From: Flavobacterium sp. IB48
GTDB lineage: Bacteria; Bacteroidota; Bacteroidia; Flavobacteriales; Flavobacteriaceae
DNA: 64,000 bases
Direction of reading: 5' to 3'
Assembly: GCF_016405855.1 (NCBI RefSeq)
Contig: NZ_JAEFCA010000005.1
Location: 62,001-126,000, forward strand
Below, piece by piece: positions 55,061 through 62,123 of the stretch. The notes beneath the pieces are model-generated. The model made no database searches, was not told where the DNA came from, and saw only the letters and a list, made by a program, of their open reading frames with translations. Positions within the stretch are counted from its first letter, which is position 1; every line of letters begins with the position of its first letter. Position numbers and translations under genes: made by a program.

Positions 55061-55918
55061 CTAATCGCGGTTTTGATTTCGAAATGCCAATGGAGTCATT
55101 TTGGTTATTTTAGAAAACAAACGGGTAAAATAAGAATAATCATCATAGCCTAATTCTGTTGCAATTTCTTTAATAGACTGATCAGAATGATGAAGCAAGC
55201 GCTTTGCTTCTAGCACAATACGCTGTTGTATATGATGTGAAACCGAGTAGCCTGTTTTAGCTTTAACACATTCATTTAAATAAGGCGTTGAGATATTTAA
55301 TTTCTCAGCATAGGAACTTGGACTTTTTTCGATTGTAAAATTCAATTCTAAGGCGGTCATAAATGCTTTAGTGATAATTTCAAACCTTGAATAGTTCTCA
55401 TTTCTTTTTGATTCGGCTAAATATTGTGATACGACTAATGCGACCAATGCATTGCCAAATTCGTTTACAATTGAACCATATAGTTTTTCCCCTTTTCTGT
55501 CAGACATTTTAACACAGAGTAAAGCCGTTTCAGTTACTATCGATAGAACATCTACTTCGACAGGAAGTACATTTACAGGAACAAGATCTTCTAAAATCTT
55601 TAAATAATCAGGACGAAGATTTTCTACTGTCATTATCCAACTCGTAATTATAGCTTCTTCAAATAAGATTAAACGATGCACTTGGTTTGGATGGATAAAA
55701 ATAACCGAAGGTGCTTTGATTTCCATCTTCTGAAAATCAATTTCCATATGAGTACTCCCTTTTTCTTGCACAATAAAGGTAAATCCAGAATCTCGATGAG
55801 ATCTTTCCGTTTCTTTAGAATCCGGTGCGCCATTCAAGAACCTTCTTCCAATTATGATGCCCTCATTAAAATCAGGTGGTAATGTATTTACTGGGATCGG
55901 CTTTATCTTCATATGCAT
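55061..55918 (-). CDS. AraC-family transcriptional regulator
   Basis: The 285-residue protein has an N-terminal cupin-type region (HMEIDFQKMEIKAPSVIFIHPNQVHRL at about 57-83, shown in part) and a C-terminal AraC HTH pair (about 190-280: SYAEKLNISTPYLNECVK, then SIKEIATELGYDDYSYFTRLF, TPLAFR). A second possible ATG at 55912 is only two codons in. The TetX-like gene follows on the same strand, so this regulator probably senses the compound, or its stress, that the monooxygenase acts on. Confidence 0.9.
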   Translation of the reverse strand: MHMKIKPIPVNTLPPDFNEGIIIGRRFLNGAPDSKETERSHRDSGFTFIVQEKGSTHMEIDFQKMEIKAPSVIFIHPNQVHRLILFEEAIITSWIMTVENLRPDYLKILEDLVPVNVLPVEVDVLSIVTETALLCVKMSDRKGEKLYGSIVNEFGNALVALVVSQYLAESKRNENYSRFEIITKAFMTALELNFTIEKSPSSYAEKLNISTPYLNECVKAKTGYSVSHHIQQRIVLEAKRLLHHSDQSIKEIATELGYDDYSYFTRLFSKITKMTPLAFRNQNRD

Positions 55919-56135
55919 TTGTCTCTATTGCAGTAAAACAAAGTTAACTATTATTGCGTTACACAAAAAAGCAAAGGATAACCAAAGCAAGGCCAGACAA
56001 TTTTTAGGTTGCTTTTCTTAATATATTTTTCACTATGTGTAAAACTGCATAAAACTATTGCAACAGAATCGAGGCATATTGTTGTCGGTAAAATAAAACC
56101 TCATCAAAATCTCGACTTAAGAAACATCAAGGGCA

Positions 56136-56528
56136 TTAATCTGGATAAATATAAAATCCGTTTCTTCGCATCTCCCGTTTTATTCTTCTTTTTTCTTTGC
56201 GACTTACAAAAGGCTTAAAAGCTTCTAAATTTACTTCATAATAATCTTTAGCAGTAATGGTGACTTCTTTTGATTCTAAACCTATAAAGCCCACAATTAA
56301 TACATCATTTTCATTTAAGCTAATTTCAAATTTTCCATCCAAGTCTGCATATGTTCCCTTTCTCTGGTTTTTCACAGTGATAGTAGCTCCAGGCAACGGA
56401 CCATTTTTATCCATTACAATTCCGCTAACTGTTTTAGCAATTTTAATATCTGATTTTAAATCTTTTTGAATTGAACAAGATGCAAAAATGCATATAAGGC
56501 AATACAACAGGCAAAATCTAAGTTTCAT
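56136..56528 (-). CDS. Small lipoprotein with carboxypeptidase-D-like regulatory domain
   Basis: The 130-residue protein has a lipoprotein signal (Cys19 in CIFASC) followed by a single carboxypeptidase-D regulatory-like beta-sandwich (about 33-105: SGIVMDKNGPLPGATITVKN, YADLDGKFEISL, VLIVGFIGLESKEVTI). This is the same module found at the N-terminus of SusC proteins, here alone. The tail is very basic (SRKEKRRIKREMRRNG). It may be a detached surface or periplasmic accessory domain. No partner gene is adjacent. Confidence 0.8.
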   Translation of the reverse strand: MKLRFCLLYCLICIFASCSIQKDLKSDIKIAKTVSGIVMDKNGPLPGATITVKNQRKGTYADLDGKFEISLNENDVLIVGFIGLESKEVTITAKDYYEVNLEAFKPFVSRKEKRRIKREMRRNGFYIYPD

Positions 56529-56996
56529 TAGAAATATATTTTTTGATTAAAGAAAGACAGAATTTTCACAAAAAAGAATATTTTTTTGTTTCCCTTACTA
56601 TAATAGATTGTTACTTGGCCTAAAAGGTTGGAACAGAAATGAAAATAATATGATAAAAGTTTTTAAACGCTAGCAAGAAAGCTAAAATTCAATGAAAACT
56701 AATAAATTATCCTAACTACCTATCCTTCAGCGCTAAAATCATGATTTAAAAAATTTAAAAGAAAGAAAGATGTCACTCATTGTTAAACTTAGCTTCAACA
56801 AATGTTAAATATAAGTAAAGCCCTGTAAAGTCTCATGATTTTACGTATTTTTGTTAGAGGTTCTTCAGAAAAAAGATTTAAATTTTCTTGTAGTTGTTAG
56901 TCAGACATTTTCTTCCCAGCGACCACAAAAGCTAAAAACTTTATAATCTGTTTAAAAAGAGCCAAAAAAAATACCACTACAAATAGCCCCAAGACT
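56529..56996. other. Intergenic region upstream of the secreted beta-helix gene
   Basis: These 468 AT-rich bases separate divergent genes. A plus-strand -7 box (56846-56853) is the only site I would name. It implies a leader of about 135 bases before the beta-helix gene. No repeat or small gene is evident. Confidence 0.5.
56846..56853 (+). promoter_or_regulatory. -7 promoter element of the beta-helix gene
   Basis: TATTTTTG fits the Bacteroidota -7 consensus TAnnTTTG. I see no TTG at the right distance upstream, so the assignment is moderate. The predicted transcript start is near 56860. Confidence 0.4.
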
Positions 56997-58283
56997 ATGA
57001 AAAAAATTACTTTAATGATGTGCCTGCTGATTGCCGTAGGCGTGAACGCGCAGCAGGAAAAAGGAATTATCGGATATGCGAACTGGCTGGACAACTGGAC
57101 AGAATTCAAACCGCAAAAGACGGAGTCTAAAGATGCCAACCAGATACTGGCTGGAAATATCACTCAGAACACTAAGCTGATGAAAAAAAATGTATACATC
57201 CTTCAAGGAAATGTATATGTTACTAATAACGCAATTCTAACAATTGATCCTGGTACTGTAATTATTGGAGATGCAGCAAGCAAAGGAACTCTTATCATAA
57301 CAAAAGGAGCAAAAATCATAGCAGAAGGACAGGAAACTGATCCTATTATTTTCACTTCAAACGCAAGCATGAAAAAAGCGGGCGACTGGGGTGGCGTAGT
57401 AATCCTTGGTGATGCCCCTATCAATAAATTTGGTGGAGCTGGCTCATACACTATGGATCTTGATCCTTCACTTACCGCATACGGAGGAGACAATGCAGCT
57501 GGCAACTCTGGAATATTCAAATTTGTTCGAATTGAATTTGCGGGCCGAAAAGTAAAAGGAGCAGATAGCTTTAATGGATTAACTGTTGCTGGAGCTGGAA
57601 ACAAAACTGTTTTAGAAAACATTATGGTGAGCTTCTCAGGAGGCGATTCATTTGCTTTTTATGGTGGAGATGTAAATGCTTCACAACTGGTTTCATATAA
57701 ATCTATAAACGACGATTTTAAAATCACACAAGGTGCTCAATGCCGTTTGTTTAATTCTCTAGCGGTTAGATCTTCTTATCTTTCAAGTAACAGAGACGGT
57801 TCAAGATGTCTTGAGGTAAAAGCATACGAAAAGAAGAGCGAAACTGATTTTACTAGAAAGTCAACTTTCGTTTCTGCTTCAAACCTTACACTTTTAAATG
57901 ACAGTGATAATATCAAAGCTGATATTCAGGCTGGTCTTATAAAAGAAGCTGTTTATGTAGCTGATAATGCTTCTCTTGAGCTTAAAAGAAGTGTGATTTC
58001 AGGTTTTAATCCAGCTGTATTATTAGATAGCCAAATGGCAGTAAATGCAGATAACTTAAAGAAGATCAAATTTGAAGAAATGTTTTTCAACCAATGTACG
58101 GGTAACATCTTTACAGAAAATAAAACAGACAATTCTGATCTAGAAAACTGGTATGGCAACAACCTATTCCAAAATGTATATTCGCAAACCGACAATAAAG
58201 AAACTTTTGTTGACATAAGCAATGCAAAGAGACCAGACTTCAGATTGCAGTTAGGAAAAATTACAGCATCTAGCGGTAGATAA
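56997..58283 (+). CDS. Secreted beta-helix-like protein of unknown function
   Basis: The 428-residue protein has a short Sec signal ending GVNAQQ (residue 19). Repeated short strands follow (NVYILQGNVYVTNNAILTI, GTVIIGDAASKGTLIITKGAKIIAEG, DWGGVVILGDAPINKFGG), typical of a right-handed parallel beta-helix. A family hallmark in Bacteroidota is DWGGVVILG followed by a Gly-rich stretch and FKFVRIEFAG. There is no lipobox and no T9SS sorting domain, so it is probably periplasmic or released. About the first 190 bases use more G/C-rich codons (many CTG, GCG) than the rest of the gene. The function is not known to me. Confidence 0.82.
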   Translation: MKKITLMMCLLIAVGVNAQQEKGIIGYANWLDNWTEFKPQKTESKDANQILAGNITQNTKLMKKNVYILQGNVYVTNNAILTIDPGTVIIGDAASKGTLIITKGAKIIAEGQETDPIIFTSNASMKKAGDWGGVVILGDAPINKFGGAGSYTMDLDPSLTAYGGDNAAGNSGIFKFVRIEFAGRKVKGADSFNGLTVAGAGNKTVLENIMVSFSGGDSFAFYGGDVNASQLVSYKSINDDFKITQGAQCRLFNSLAVRSSYLSSNRDGSRCLEVKAYEKKSETDFTRKSTFVSASNLTLLNDSDNIKADIQAGLIKEAVYVADNASLELKRSVISGFNPAVLLDSQMAVNADNLKKIKFEEMFFNQCTGNIFTENKTDNSDLENWYGNNLFQNVYSQTDNKETFVDISNAKRPDFRLQLGKITASSGR

Positions 58284-58308
58284 ATTCAAATATCTTCCAT
58301 TAAACAAT

Positions 58309-58346
58309 AAAAAAAGGAAATATCCCTGCGGATGTTTCCTTTTTTG
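58309..58346 (+). terminator. Terminator after the beta-helix gene
   Basis: A 17-base stem (left arm 58309-58325 ending GGAAATATCC, right arm from 58330, one G-U pair) with a CTGC loop is followed by a T-run. It begins 26 bases after the stop codon. Confidence 0.88.
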
Positions 58347-58438
58347 TTTCCCTCTAAATAAGTAGATTGCTCAGCAAAATTCCTTTCTTCTTAGTAAAAC
58401 CACGAAAACTTCTAATATGCTATTATCAAACAAACGCA

Positions 58439-58600
58439 TTATGAGAGCGGAAGTAAAAAGAAGATCATACACAACAAAATCAAGACATATGCTGCAAATA
58501 AAATACAGAGTTCTTTATTGTGGCGGCGCCTAATCTCTGAGAGCTTTAGTTTTAAAGCCGCTTTCTCTCCTGCTATAATCTCATGATATCTATCTGTCAT
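58439..58600 (-). CDS. Small single-span membrane protein (53 residues)
   Basis: The frame from ATG 58598-58600 to TAA 58439-58441 encodes 53 residues. A charged, probably helical N-terminal half (MTDRYHEIIAGEKAALKLKL, then SEIRRRHNKE) is followed by one hydrophobic span (LCILFAAYVLILLCMIFFLL) and PLS. The positive residues before the span suggest the N-terminus faces the cytoplasm. A -7 box TACATTTG lies about 67 bases upstream on the same strand. Support comes from the coherent protein layout and the promoter. I do not recognise a family, and a chance frame cannot be fully excluded. Confidence 0.55.
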   Translation of the reverse strand: MTDRYHEIIAGEKAALKLKLSEIRRRHNKELCILFAAYVLILLCMIFFLLPLS

Positions 58601-58666
58601 AAAACCTTAAAAAATTAAAACCTAAATATTTGTATATTCTGTATCTGTAAATTCTCTTTCAAAAGC

Positions 58667-58674
58667 CAAATGTA
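58667..58674 (-). promoter_or_regulatory. -7 promoter element of the small membrane protein gene
   Basis: On the minus strand TACATTTG matches TAnnTTTG exactly. The transcript would start near 58660 and give a leader of about 60 bases before the 53-residue frame. Confidence 0.5.
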
Positions 58675-59003
58675 AAATTTTACATCGGGTTAATTTCACG
58701 TATTTACACCTATTTTCTTACAAATATACAATTGTTTTAAAACCATAATAGTGTTACTAACATATGTAAAAACTGCCCTTAAAGGCTCATTAATAAAAGA
58801 CAGTTAGATGTTGATTAACATGAGTACTTGTTAATATTCGAGGTGCTTTAAACAGTGTATATTTATATTTTTAGATACCTGCCTTATTACTACAATACTA
58901 GAAATTTATCGTATTTTTATAAACTGTATGTTTTTTTAACAGTACATACAAAATAGCTGCCATAGAAAAGGCAATAAAAAGAACTTAAATTAATCTTATA
59001 AAA

Positions 59004-59708
59004 ATGCAGAACATAGAAAACAAAGTTGCCTACATAACCGGCGCGACAAAAGGCATTGGTTTTGGCATTGCAGAAGCTTTAGTTCAGAACGGGCTAAAAG
59101 TAGCGATCTCAGGAAGAGATATAAAGACGCTTGAAAAGGCGCAGCAAGCATTAGGAAGCCAGAATGTCCTTATTCTAGAATCTGATGTCAGAAATTATAA
59201 TGACCAGCTCAAAGCTGTTGAACAGATTACATCTGAATTTGGAAAACTCGATATTGTTATTGCTAATGCTGGAATAGGTAAATTTGCTCCCGTAGACGAA
59301 ATGTCCTTAGAGGACTGGAACGCAATGATTGATACTAATCTGACAGGAGCTTTCTATACCTTAAAAGCAACTAGCGGACAACTAAAAACAAACAAAGGCT
59401 ATTACATATCAATAGCATCACTTGCAGGCACCAATTTCTTTGCAAAAGGTGCTGCCTACAATGCTTCAAAATTCGGACTGGTGGGTTTTACCCAAGCTGC
59501 GATGTTAGATCTGCGTGATTATGATGTAAAGTGTACCACCATTATGCCAGGATCGGTTACTTCAAATTTTAACGGCCATACGCCAAATGAAGATGACAAT
59601 TGGAAAATCCAACCCTCAGATATCGGACAGATGGTAGTAGATCTCCTAAAAATGAACCCTAATGTTCTACCGAGCAAAATAGAGATTCGTCCGACGAAAA
59701 CCAAATAG
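59004..59708 (+). CDS. Short-chain dehydrogenase/reductase (SDR)
   Basis: The 234-residue classical SDR has the cofactor motif TGATKGIG (12-19), NAG (88-90) and the catalytic set Asn112, Ser139, Tyr152, Lys156 (YNASK). SGRD after the second strand (residues 36-39) suggests NADP(H) preference. This NADP-preference call and the substrate are inference only. Relatives include 3-oxoacyl-ACP reductases and sugar or alcohol dehydrogenases. No fatty-acid gene is nearby. It is followed by its own terminator and looks monocistronic. Confidence 0.88.
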   Translation: MQNIENKVAYITGATKGIGFGIAEALVQNGLKVAISGRDIKTLEKAQQALGSQNVLILESDVRNYNDQLKAVEQITSEFGKLDIVIANAGIGKFAPVDEMSLEDWNAMIDTNLTGAFYTLKATSGQLKTNKGYYISIASLAGTNFFAKGAAYNASKFGLVGFTQAAMLDLRDYDVKCTTIMPGSVTSNFNGHTPNEDDNWKIQPSDIGQMVVDLLKMNPNVLPSKIEIRPTKTK

Positions 59709-59727
59709 ATAAAATTCTCTTTCAATT

Positions 59728-59754
59728 AAAAAACAGCTCAAAAGGCTGTTTTTT
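59728..59754 (+). terminator. Terminator after the SDR gene
   Basis: AAAAAACAGC (59728-59737) pairs with GCTGTTTTTT (59745-59754) around a seven-base loop, with T's continuing after it. It starts 20 bases past the SDR stop. Confidence 0.85.
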
Positions 59755-59908
59755 TTAAAACAATATTGAATAAATGCAGATACCAACTGTAATGATTTCA
59801 GAACCAAAACCTTTGATAAACCAATCAAACTTAAAAAGTCTTTAAAAAGAAAAAAATATGGCAACATAAAAATGATACCTTTTTCTACAGAAGATTATCT
59901 GCCAAAAT

Positions 59909-60066
59909 AAAAAAAAACTCCTTAAATATTTAAGGAGTTATTCGGCAGCCGGCGGGTGCCTGAAATGGTATGCGGTAACTAACTAAATCATTGTACAGAA
60001 CCTTCAGACGAACCCGCCGGTCCCCTGTTACTTTTTCTGAATGATAATAAAGTATCATTACCAGTA
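59909..60066 (-). ncRNA. Candidate structured non-coding RNA, about 155 nt
   Basis: On the minus strand a -7 box (60080-60073) is followed by a hairpin AATGATA/TATCATT (60039-60058). Next comes a GC-rich stem CCGGCGGGT (60020-60012) pairing with ACCCGCCGG (59957-59949). Inside it lies a second stem CTGAA/TTCAG around a loop of about 40 bases, and then a perfect 24-base palindromic terminator (59916-59939) followed by a T-run. The GC-rich arms stand out sharply in AT-rich spacer DNA. No reading frame fits. No minus-strand gene lies downstream, since the next gene (SDR) is convergent, so a riboswitch is unlikely and a free RNA is likely. I do not see the conserved loop of SRP RNA nor the layout of 6S or tmRNA. 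The Flavo-1 class is a possibility I cannot test. Confidence 0.65.
59916..59939 (-). terminator. Rho-independent terminator of the candidate RNA
   Basis: This is a perfect 24-base palindrome (arm AACTCCTTAAAT) followed on the minus strand by about ten T's. It has no protein gene upstream on that strand, which is itself evidence for an RNA gene. Confidence 0.8.
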
Positions 60067-60072
60067 TAGAAA

Positions 60073-60080
60073 CAAATTTA
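60073..60080 (-). promoter_or_regulatory. -7 promoter element of the candidate RNA
   Basis: TAAATTTG on the minus strand matches TAnnTTTG. A transcript start near 60066 would place it just before the first hairpin. The -33 element is not clear. Confidence 0.45.
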
Positions 60081-60280
60081 TTGCAATATCAATATAAAAG
60101 CTTACAGAATCTGCTAATAATATTACATCATTCTAAGCTTAGCATTGCAAACAGCCAAAAATTAAGTTTAATAAAAAATAAACTGAAAAAATCTTGTTCC
60201 CAATAATCTGGGTTTCAAAACAGTGAACTAAAAAACAGCACAGCCCCATAGCTAATAAAGCATAAACCCAATCGCATACC

Positions 60281-60311
60281 TTGCCTTATGCATAGTTTTT
60301 ATCTAATTTTG
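60281..60311 (+). promoter_or_regulatory. Strong promoter immediately before the DUF gene
   Basis: TTG (60281-60283), 20 bases, then TAATTTTG (60304-60311) is an exact -33/-7 pair of the Bacteroidota type. Only four bases separate the -7 box from the ATG at 60316, so the transcript should start at or within a few bases of the start codon and have little or no leader. Confidence 0.65.
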
Positions 60312-60315
60312 CGGC

Positions 60316-60624
60316 ATGAATTACGAAGAGATAAAACGCCATTTTGAGAATAATCCACCGCCTGAAATTGTGGAATGGACAGGATGGGCAAAGATTACCG
60401 ATACTCGGTTATTCCTAAAAAGCTGTTACATTGGTATTCGAAACTTTAACGGTCCTATCGATCGTTGTCCAGCATGGTGGCACCTAAGGGATTTTTATAT
60501 TCTTATGAAAAAAAATGTTCAGCAGACTCCTACTGAAGAAATCCAAGCAGAAGAGGCTTCTTTGAAAACTCCTATTGAAGAATCTGCCCATTTAGCTTCC
60601 GCTGAAAAAGAAGTTGCAGTATAA
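60316..60624 (+). CDS. Small conserved protein, DUF6965-like
   Basis: The 102-residue protein has a conserved-looking front part (MNYEEIKRHFENNPPPEIVE, then WTGWAKITDTRLFLKSCYIGI and CPAWWHLRDFYILM) and an acidic low-complexity tail (about 72-102, rich in Glu, Ala, Thr). I associate the front part with a small Bacteroidota family, DUF6965, of unknown function; the name is from memory. No signal peptide or span is present, so it is probably cytoplasmic. It is expressed from its own promoter, apparently without an mRNA leader. Confidence 0.75.
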   Translation: MNYEEIKRHFENNPPPEIVEWTGWAKITDTRLFLKSCYIGIRNFNGPIDRCPAWWHLRDFYILMKKNVQQTPTEEIQAEEASLKTPIEESAHLASAEKEVAV

Positions 60625-60704
60625 ATTAATTTGAGTCAGATAGTCTTGCATAAAAAAAATAGCTTCAAAGAATCACTAAGCGCAGCTAAGTTTTCATTTG
60701 TTTT

Positions 60705-61175
60705 TTACTTTTTGCTATCCAAAACGAATTCTGTTCTATTTCTTGAGGCTTTGCTCCAGTCTATTGCTATAATTTCTTGAAGCAAATCCTTAAGTTCGTT
60801 AAATGAGCCTGGCTTAATAGCATAGCCATCAGCTCCTAGTTTATAGGAAAGTTCAATATGTAATGTACTGCTGCTGGTAGAAAACATAATAATTTTTACC
60901 CCACTCAAACATCCTACTCTACATTTTATCTCCTTTAGACATTCAAAACCATTTTTGCAGGGCATATTTATATCTAGGAATAGGATTTTAGGCTTGTCAT
61001 TTTCTGCCTCATGAAGACTGTCTAAAAGTCGCTGGCCGTCTTCAAATACCTTTACGCCAATCTCAGGATGGATTTCCTTAAGGACTTCCAAAAATAAAAT
61101 TCTGTCATCCTCATCATCCTCTGCTAAATAAATAAGTTTATGTAAAGGTTCGTGCAACATATCAGTATAATCCAT
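60705..61175 (-). CDS. Single-domain response regulator
   Basis: From the ATG at 61175 the protein has 156 residues and is a lone receiver domain: acidic pocket EDDEDD (19-24), phospho-acceptor Asp68 (LFLDINMPCKNG), Thr/Ser switch at MFSTSS (98-102) and Lys121 (AIKPGS). There is no output domain, so it would work by protein contact, as in CheY-like or Rcp1-type regulators of Bacteroidota that pair with bacteriophytochrome or hybrid kinases. Upstream in-frame ATGs at 61202 and 61262 exist, but the extra residues (rich in Tyr, Ile, Lys) look non-coding. No kinase is adjacent. Confidence 0.85.
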   Translation of the reverse strand: MDYTDMLHEPLHKLIYLAEDDEDDRILFLEVLKEIHPEIGVKVFEDGQRLLDSLHEAENDKPKILFLDINMPCKNGFECLKEIKCRVGCLSGVKIIMFSTSSSTLHIELSYKLGADGYAIKPGSFNELKDLLQEIIAIDWSKASRNRTEFVLDSKK

Positions 61176-61506
61176 AAGGTGTTGAATATCCTTGAAATAC
61201 ATATAGTAAATATAAATGTAAGAATTTTTTTTCACTTTAAAGTAAAAAGAACAAAACAACAAAAAAGTACATGTAAGTTTTCTTAATGCCTAAATAATTT
61301 TAAAACCCAAAATCCTATTCAAAACCTACTCCTTCAAGGAATATCTCCAAGCATAACCGCTCTTTCAAGAAAAGCTGAAAACGCTAATTTTAAAAAAAAT
61401 CCAGATCAGATGAGTTACATTTATTTCAAAGATTCCTCATATTCCATCAAATTGGACTGTCTGCACTTAAAGTTAATTAAAACATAATTAAAAACTATTT
61501 CCTAAG

Positions 61507-61533
61507 TTGCTATCATTTAATAGAGTACATTTG
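61507..61533 (+). promoter_or_regulatory. Promoter of the cold-shock gene
   Basis: TTG (61507-61509) and TACATTTG (61526-61533) form a -33/-7 pair with a 16-base gap. The start codon at 61553 lies 19 bases after the -7 box, so the mRNA leader is only about 12-15 bases. Confidence 0.6.
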
Positions 61534-61552
61534 TCCTAATTAAATATTTAAT

Positions 61553-61744
61553 ATGCAAGAAGGTACAGTAAAATTTTTCAATGAGGAAAAAGGATTCGGA
61601 TTTATAACTCCTAATGATGGAGGAAGCGAAATTTTTGTCCATGCCTCAGGTCTATCGGAAAACATCCGTGAAAACGATTCAGTTCGATATGACATCCAAG
61701 AAGGCCGAAAAGGTCCGAACGCAGTAAACGTAATCGTAGCATAA
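61553..61744 (+). CDS. Cold-shock-domain protein (CspA family)
   Basis: The 63-residue single cold-shock domain has RNP1 (KGFGFI, 13-18) and RNP2 (IFVHAS, 27-32). It binds single-stranded RNA or DNA and probably acts as an RNA chaperone. It has its own promoter and terminator and so is monocistronic. Its length matches the family's small members. The very short leader means it lacks the long cold-responsive 5' region of E. coli cspA. Confidence 0.96.
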   Translation: MQEGTVKFFNEEKGFGFITPNDGGSEIFVHASGLSENIRENDSVRYDIQEGRKGPNAVNVIVA

Positions 61745-61767
61745 TATATACTATAGTACTAGTTTGT

Positions 61768-61796
61768 AAAGCACCTGTCCAAAAAACAGGTGCTTT
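61768..61796 (+). terminator. Terminator after the cold-shock gene
   Basis: AAAGCACCTGT (61768-61778) pairs with ACAGGTGCTTT (61786-61796) around a seven-base loop, followed by T's. Confidence 0.9.
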
Positions 61797-61929
61797 TTTA
61801 TTTAATAAGAGCAGTTTAGCAGGAAAATTACGGCTACTAAAAAAAAGAATCAGGCAAGCCCTTAGACAAAAAAGCAGGCTGCATTCAAAAAAGCTTTTTG
61901 CTGCCGCGAAAAAAAATGCATGGCGTTAC

Positions 61930-61959
61930 AAAGAAAGAAAGAAAGAAAGAAAGAAAGAA
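61930..61959. repeat. Tetranucleotide microsatellite (AAAG)7
   Basis: Seven uninterrupted AAAG units followed by AA lie in the spacer between the cold-shock gene and the convergent HlyD gene. A 32-codon frame (ATG 61916) runs through it, and changes in unit number would shift that frame. I do not consider that frame a gene. Confidence 0.85.
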
Positions 61960-62123
61960 TATCTTTAAGCATATAATGGATGCCAGTATTTTAAAACCAA
62001 GTCCATTAACTTAAAAAGAATATCCGAAGGGGTTTTAAGGTTAGAAAAAAACTGTGGGATGGTCATTCATTTTTTTGCATGGCACAGAATAGCATTTGTC
62101 AGTCAGCATAAGCTGATATGACT

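Larger units (their letters stand above)
58284..59003. other. Intergenic region between the beta-helix gene and the SDR gene
   Basis: Apart from the terminator (58309-58346), the 53-codon minus-strand gene (58439-58600) and its promoter, these 720 bases are AT-rich without further recognisable elements. The promoter of the SDR gene must lie before 59004, but I see no exact TAnnTTTG box there. Confidence 0.5.
59709..60315. other. Intergenic region between the SDR gene and the DUF gene
   Basis: These 607 bases hold the SDR terminator, the candidate RNA gene with its promoter and terminator, and a strong promoter for the gene at 60316. The stretch 60081-60280 shows nothing else that I can support. 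Confidence 0.55.
61745..62123. other. Intergenic region between the cold-shock and HlyD genes
   Basis: These 379 bases contain the cold-shock terminator and the (AAAG)7 tract. A weak hairpin (GTCAGTCAGC paired in part with GCTGATATGAC, about 62099-62123) lies right at the HlyD stop codon. I see no double-glycine-leader peptide gene here that would be an export substrate. Confidence 0.5.

Noticed and set aside
56897..57163. 88-codon minus-strand hydrophobic frame over the start of the beta-helix gene
   Set aside because: It overlaps the signal peptide and first strands of a clear secreted protein; its hydrophobic character is what the reverse reading of that region gives.
59909..60066. SRP RNA, 6S RNA or tmRNA for the structured element
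   Set aside because: The conserved SRP loop, the long 6S rod with central bubble and the tmRNA ends are not visible by eye. It is left as an unclassified candidate.
61916..62014. 32-codon frame through the (AAAG)7 tract as a phase-variable gene
   Set aside because: It is too short, dominated by Lys/Glu/Arg from the repeat itself, and lacks a promoter or conserved feature.
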